Assembly (NCBI GenBank): GCA_002763345.1
Contig: PEXZ01000016.1
Location: 1-9,155, forward strand
DNA from: Candidatus Micrarchaeota archaeon CG08_land_8_20_14_0_20_59_11
GTDB taxonomy: Archaea; Micrarchaeota; Micrarchaeia; Norongarragalinales; Norongarragalinaceae
Direction of reading: 5' to 3'
Length of the DNA stretch: 9,155 nt
Below the pieces are notes generated by a model. It did not search any database. It was not told the origin of the DNA and was given only the letters and a program-made list of their open reading frames with translations. The position numbers were made by a program, and so were the translations under genes. Below, piece by piece: positions 6,076-9,155 of this stretch. The first letter of the stretch is position 1. Each line of letters starts with the position of its first letter.

Positions 6076-7893
6076 TCAAATGACGGTGAGAAGGAGGAAT
6101 GCGAGAGCGAGCGCGGCTATGAACACGAAAGGCGCGACGATTTTCGCCACGGATACGGTGGAGTTTATCGCGGTAATCAGCTCGCTCTGGCGGTTCGCGC
6201 CGAACACGCGCAGCCGGATGCGCTGCTCCGCGAAAGAGGCGGTGCAGGGTTCGGCGTCCTCGACTGCCCGGTGAATCGCCGCATCCACGGCGGAGAGCAG
6301 CTTCGCCTGCTCGGTGTGCAGTCCGAGCGGGTTCGTCACGCCGCTGAGCGTATTCACGGAGTGCGTATCCGTCGTCATCAAATCGCCAGCGTCGAATCCG
6401 TGGCGCCTGATGAGCGACACGACGCGGCCGCGCAGTTCTGGAAGCGCGTTGTTCGCGTCGACGAGCGCGTAGCAGGAGCGTTTGCTTCCTATCTCGAAGA
6501 CGGCGACGCGCAACCCCATGGCTCCGACGCCCTGTTCGCGCGTGAACGGAAGGGAAGCGGAGGCGATTCCAAGCTTGAACGGCTTCTGCGATGCGGCTGC
6601 GGGCGGCGTCATCGAAGCAATGGCGTCCTCGAATTCGTAGTACGGCGGGCTCCCGATTTCGAGCAGGCTGCCGTCGGTGCACGAGTTGTGCCTGTCAACC
6701 AGAAGGGCGTGCCCGAAGCCGGCCGCCTCCGCCTTGTAGCGCAGCGCGTACCCTATCGCAAGGTTGATGTCCTCCGTTCCTTCCGGCGCGAGCGAGAGCG
6801 TGAGAAAGCCGTCCTTGCCGAAGCTGATGCCTGCGACGCGCCCCGATGAATCGGACACGAACGCAGCCCGCCCTTCGGCTTTCCTTTCGCGCCGCGCCAT
6901 GCCGACGACCGCATTGGCGAGCAGCGACTCGCTGGACGAATAAACGGGGTTGAAGTCGTGGTTGACGGTTCCGTGGAATATCAGCGCGGGCGCGCCGAGA
7001 CGGGCTTCCACGTCCCTGGCTATCAGCGCGGGGAACTCGCTTCCGCCGAGATTCCCGAACGGCCCGAAATGCACGTAGGGCACCACGAAAACGGACTTGA
7101 TGCTCCCGTTTTTCCTGCGGAACGTGACGGCGCCCACGGTAGTTTCAACGTCTTCGCCGAATTCGGCGAGCACCTCCTCCAGCCCTTTCCCGCCGCGAAC
7201 CATGTGCGAGAAAAAAAGGACGACCGCTTCCACCGTCGAAATGCCGAAATTCTTCTTGGCGGGCGCGTTAATCACGTACGAAATCGCCCAAAGCGCCGAG
7301 AGGAACACGCCCGCGGCGAGCAGTATCTTCACGAACGCCAGGAACGGCGAACCCACGTCGAGCGCGCTTGCGAAGAAACCGAAACGCGCCCAGATGAAGA
7401 GCACCGCGACGTTGAGGAACGGGTGCACGAGTGCGACGGCGAACGAGCGCGAAATTCCGAGGCCCAGCCCGAAGAAGCATGCGGCGAACCACACGAGGAA
7501 GACGATTGCGTCCCCGACGAGCACGAAATTCAGCAGTTCCATGCCGAGGCTGCGCACCGAAAGCGTCCCCGCGGCGAATACGAGTATGCTTGCGGCGGAC
7601 GCCATGACGGCAATGAAAAGGAAGTGTTTGAGGGTGCGTTTCGATGCGAACAGGGGCGGGGCGAGCACTGCTGCCACGAGAGCGGGACCGGCGAGCAGGA
7701 GGATGCCTTCGGTTCCGCCGAAAATCAGCGCGTCGAGCGCCCCGCTGCCGGCTATCAGCCGCAGGATTACGCCTGCGCCGAAGCACATTGCGAACAGGTA
7801 CGCCGCGAGCCTGCCCTGCGACGGCAGCTTGAAAAAGAAATCGCCGATGGAAAGCGCCTTCGCCTTGCGTTCTCCGGAATCAACTATCGCCAA
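6076..7893 (-). CDS. DUF2070 family archaeal membrane protein
   Basis: From the proposed TTG start this is 605 residues, close to the usual family size of about 600. The first 210 residues carry about six or seven hydrophobic segments (for example 30-48, 62-82, 91-108, 121-146, 151-175 and 184-208). A long soluble domain follows (about 212-580), and a final membrane helix ends the protein (584-605). The soluble domain shows the conserved polar signatures of the family: YVHFGPFGNLGGSEFP (273-288), FHGTVNHDFNP (306-316), DRHNSC (400-405) and TTDTHSVN (507-514). These His/Asp/Asn clusters look like a metal site, but no activity is known for the family, so this is inference. The frame continues upstream without a stop into the divergent hydrolase gene, so the start had to be chosen: TTG at 7893 follows GGTGGGG and lies downstream of a TATA-like box. 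The family is archaeal, which helps assign the window. Confidence 0.9.
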   Translation of the reverse strand: MAIVDSGERKAKALSIGDFFFKLPSQGRLAAYLFAMCFGAGVILRLIAGSGALDALIFGGTEGILLLAGPALVAAVLAPPLFASKRTLKHFLFIAVMASAASILVFAAGTLSVRSLGMELLNFVLVGDAIVFLVWFAACFFGLGLGISRSFAVALVHPFLNVAVLFIWARFGFFASALDVGSPFLAFVKILLAAGVFLSALWAISYVINAPAKKNFGISTVEAVVLFFSHMVRGGKGLEEVLAEFGEDVETTVGAVTFRRKNGSIKSVFVVPYVHFGPFGNLGGSEFPALIARDVEARLGAPALIFHGTVNHDFNPVYSSSESLLANAVVGMARRERKAEGRAAFVSDSSGRVAGISFGKDGFLTLSLAPEGTEDINLAIGYALRYKAEAAGFGHALLVDRHNSCTDGSLLEIGSPPYYEFEDAIASMTPPAAASQKPFKLGIASASLPFTREQGVGAMGLRVAVFEIGSKRSCYALVDANNALPELRGRVVSLIRRHGFDAGDLMTTDTHSVNTLSGVTNPLGLHTEQAKLLSAVDAAIHRAVEDAEPCTASFAEQRIRLRVFGANRQSELITAINSTVSVAKIVAPFVFIAALALAFLLLTVI

Positions 7894-7909
7894 AACCCCA
7901 CCGAGGAAG

Positions 7910-7917
7910 ATATAAAT
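7910..7917 (+). promoter_or_regulatory. TATA box of the YdjM-type hydrolase gene
   Basis: ATATAAAT is centred about 28 bases before the GTG at 7942, giving an RNA start within a few bases of the codon and a leaderless or nearly leaderless mRNA. The site also reads as ATTTATAT on the other strand but is too close to the DUF2070 TTG to serve it well. Confidence 0.55.
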
Positions 7918-7925
7918 CGCCGTTT

Positions 7926-7933
7926 CTTTTAAA
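7926..7933 (-). promoter_or_regulatory. TATA-like box of the DUF2070 gene
   Basis: The - strand reads TTTAAAAG. Its centre is about 36 bases before the TTG at 7893, so RNA would begin near 7903 and leave a leader of about 10 bases that contains GGTGGGG. It lies inside the 5' region of the divergent hydrolase gene, between that gene's TATA box and its start. Confidence 0.4.
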
Positions 7934-7941
7934 GGGATGCT

Positions 7942-8373
7942 GTGAACGCGTTCTGGCACGTCGCCGTTGCGCTGCTGTGCTGCGGCGCGCTGTCGCTCGT
8001 TTTTCCGGTTGCGCTGTCGCCGCAACTCGCCGCGGTCATCCTGCTCGGCGCGCTCGCGCCCGACATCGACCATGCGAAGAGCAAAATCTTCAGAATCGTC
8101 GTCGGCTCGCTGGCGTTCTGCGCGGCGGCGCTGGCTTACCTGACGCTGCCCGAGCAGTCGCGGATTCTCGGCGCGATTATCGCCGCCATAGCCGTGATAT
8201 TGTTCGTCCTGCTGCTGAAGCCGAGGCACCGCGGAGTGACGCATTCGCTTTTGGCGCTGCTGGTTTTCTCCGCGGTAGTTTTCGCGCTGACGCGTTCGCA
8301 GCCCCTGGCGATTTACGGGGGCGCGGCGTTTCTCTCGCATCTCATCGCAGACGCGGAGCTGAAGCTCGCATAA
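7942..8373 (+). CDS. Membrane-bound metal-dependent hydrolase, YdjM/PF04307 type
   Basis: A 143-residue integral membrane protein with the histidine/aspartate motifs of the YdjM (LexA-regulated, PF04307) family: His6 near the N-terminus, PDIDH (40-44), HRGVTHS (96-102) and SHLIAD with His133 and Asp137. These form the proposed metal site near the membrane face. Hydrophobic segments cover roughly 7-38, 51-69, 75-92, 103-117 and 121-135. The family is related to phospholipase C-like metal enzymes, but the substrate is unknown. The protein stops six residues after the last motif, shorter than many relatives, which usually continue with another segment. The start is GTG; the nearby ATG at 7937 is out of frame, and the TATA spacing and conserved His6 support GTG. 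The gene is divergent from DUF2070 and shares a 48-base promoter region with it. Confidence 0.85.
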   Translation: MNAFWHVAVALLCCGALSLVFPVALSPQLAAVILLGALAPDIDHAKSKIFRIVVGSLAFCAAALAYLTLPEQSRILGAIIAAIAVILFVLLLKPRHRGVTHSLLALLVFSAVVFALTRSQPLAIYGGAAFLSHLIADAELKLA

Positions 8374-8390
8374 CGCGCGCTTTTAGTGCA

Positions 8391-8400
8391 GTTTGCAAAC
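8391..8400. repeat. Perfect 10-bp palindrome upstream of the metallophosphoesterase
   Basis: GTTTGCAAAC is a perfect palindrome that ends 5 bases before the TATA-like box at 8406 and starts 17 bases after the hydrolase stop. Its place directly upstream of the promoter core suits a regulator site, though a 10-bp palindrome can arise by chance. Confidence 0.35.
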
Positions 8401-8405
8401 AAACG

Positions 8406-8413
8406 CTTTTATT
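8406..8413 (+). promoter_or_regulatory. TATA-like box of the metallophosphoesterase gene
   Basis: CTTTTATT, preceded by AAACGC, is centred about 30 bases before the ATG at 8440, which predicts a leader of only a few bases. The same AAACGC hexamer sits directly before the TATA-like box of the large surface-protein gene. Confidence 0.4.
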
Positions 8414-8439
8414 GCGCGTCGTTTTCATTCGGTTGGAAC

Positions 8440-9072
8440 ATGAAAGCCGTCTGCTTTTCCGACGTCCACGCGGAGGAAATCGCAATCGAGTGGGCGCAGG
8501 GGATGATTGAACGCAGCCGTCCCGACGTCGCGATAATCGCCGGCGACCTGACGGCGCGGGGACCCGTGGGATTCGCCGAGGATTTCCTGGACGCGATAAC
8601 CGTGCCATGCGTCGCTGTTTTTGGTAATATGGATGACGCTCGGATTGCCGCGTTGTTGGAGAAGCGCGGCGTCTCAATCCACCTGAAGGCGAAAAAAGTC
8701 GCGGGCATTGCCTTTGCGGGCATCGGCGGAAGCAATCCGACGCCCTTCGACACGCCGACGGAGTTTAGCGAGGGGGAGATAGCGGCGATGCTGGCGGGAA
8801 TGCGGGTGACGCATGAAACGATTTTCATTTCCCACTTTCCTCCGTTCGGCACGAAAGCGGATCTACTCCGCGGAACCCATGTCGGCAGCAGAGCGTTGCG
8901 CGCGTTTCTTGAAAAAACGCAGCCGCGCGCCTGCGTGTGCGGGCACATCCACGAAGCCGAAGGGACTGACCGGATTGGAAAAACCAAAATAATCAAGGTT
9001 CCCGCGCTCCAGCACGGACGGGCGCTCCTGCTGGACTTGAAAAATCTTGACGTCAAGGAGCTGCGCGCCTAG
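8440..9072 (+). CDS. Metallophosphoesterase (calcineurin-like, YfcE/MJ0936-type)
   Basis: A 210-residue soluble phosphoesterase with the full two-metal site of the calcineurin-like superfamily: SDVH (Asp8, His10), GDLT (Asp36), GNMDD (Asn63), SHFPP (His132) and GHIHE (His169, His171). The HVGSRALRAFLE stretch (147-158) and GHIHEAEG with the following GKTKIIKVPAL are typical of small archaeal and bacterial phosphodiesterases. Members hydrolyse phosphodiesters or phosphomonoesters with Mn or similar metals; the true substrate cannot be read from the sequence. The ATG at 8440 begins directly with the first strand of the fold (MKAVCFSDVH). A GTG 18 codons upstream was rejected because it lies before the TATA-like box and adds residues outside the fold. 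The gene has its own promoter and ends at a stop that overlaps that of the converging gene. Confidence 0.93.
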   Translation: MKAVCFSDVHAEEIAIEWAQGMIERSRPDVAIIAGDLTARGPVGFAEDFLDAITVPCVAVFGNMDDARIAALLEKRGVSIHLKAKKVAGIAFAGIGGSNPTPFDTPTEFSEGEIAAMLAGMRVTHETIFISHFPPFGTKADLLRGTHVGSRALRAFLEKTQPRACVCGHIHEAEGTDRIGKTKIIKVPALQHGRALLLDLKNLDVKELRA

Positions 9073-9155
9073 CGCTTTTTTCCGCGCTTTGCTTTGGTTT
9101 TTTTCTTCGACTTTTTCTTCGGCTTCGCCCGGGCCGTCTTCCTTTTCGCGGCCCG
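9069..9155 (-). CDS. C-terminal Lys/Arg-rich tail of an unidentified protein (partial)
   Basis: An open - strand frame enters from the window end and stops at TAG (9071-9069). The 28 visible residues are almost all Lys, Arg, Ala and Thr (for example KPKKKSKKKTKAKRGKKR). Such tails occur on nucleic-acid-binding proteins, including archaeal ribosomal and chromatin proteins, and the tail alone cannot identify the protein. Its stop overlaps the stop of the metallophosphoesterase gene in a shared CTAG. Confidence 0.65.
   Translation of the reverse strand, partial: RAAKRKTARAKPKKKSKKKTKAKRGKKR
9076..9116 (+). terminator. T-tract terminator of the metallophosphoesterase gene
   Basis: On the + strand, T-runs of 6 (9076-9081), 7 (9098-9104) and 5 (9112-9116) lie just after the stop at 9072. 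Archaeal polymerase terminates well on such tracts. They are the antisense of the lysine codons of the converging gene, so one stretch may serve both as coding sequence and as terminator. Confidence 0.5.

Noticed and set aside
6958..7932. Long + strand frames (324 and 272 codons) opposite DUF2070
   Set aside because: They are antisense to a gene with clear family motifs and have charged or Ser/Thr-rich low-complexity translations.
7894..8340. N-terminal extension of the DUF2070 frame by 149 codons
   Set aside because: The extension is Arg/Gln-rich, lies antisense to the well-supported hydrolase gene and upstream of the TATA-like box; the frame is open only because of GC-rich composition.
8386..8439. 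GTG start 18 codons upstream in the metallophosphoesterase
   Set aside because: It lies before the TATA-like box and adds residues not expected before the first strand; the ATG at 8440 fits the fold.

Overview
The window is chromosomal DNA of a GC-rich archaeon. The evidence is a DUF2070 membrane protein (an archaeal family), an AlaX-M tRNA-editing protein, and archaeal TATA-like boxes about 23-31 bases before several start codons, which implies leaderless or nearly leaderless mRNAs. A DPANN-type lineage (Diapherotrites/Micrarchaeota-like) is only a guess. No rRNA, tRNA, CRISPR array, transposase or integrase was seen.

Layout. Bases 1-755 hold the tail of an unidentified + strand gene overlapping alaX by ATGA. 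Bases 757-1409, on the - strand, hold a small AT-richer two-gene cassette: a DUF5678 protein followed by a retropepsin-like aspartic protease that meets alaX tail to tail, one base apart. Bases 1410-1515 are a divergent promoter region with a 9-bp inverted repeat touching the TATA box of the next gene. Bases 1516-5094 encode a 1192-residue secreted, C-terminally anchored coiled-coil protein with a central beta-rich domain. Bases 5142-5798 encode a degenerate CYTH-like protein whose last codons lie in a run of GC-rich hairpins, followed by about 280 bases without a convincing gene. Bases 6076-7893 (- strand) encode DUF2070, divergent from 7942-8373, a YdjM-type membrane-bound metal-dependent hydrolase. 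Bases 8440-9072 encode a metallophosphoesterase, which converges with a - strand gene (9069-9155, partial) that has a lysine-rich C-terminus.

How they work together. The genes look mostly like single transcription units, so no common pathway can be read from the layout. The only clear functional pair is DUF5678 plus retropepsin, which looks like a co-transcribed, probably horizontally acquired module and is the best candidate for an undescribed system. The three envelope-related genes (large surface protein, DUF2070, YdjM-type hydrolase) may share a location in the cell but are not obviously one operon.
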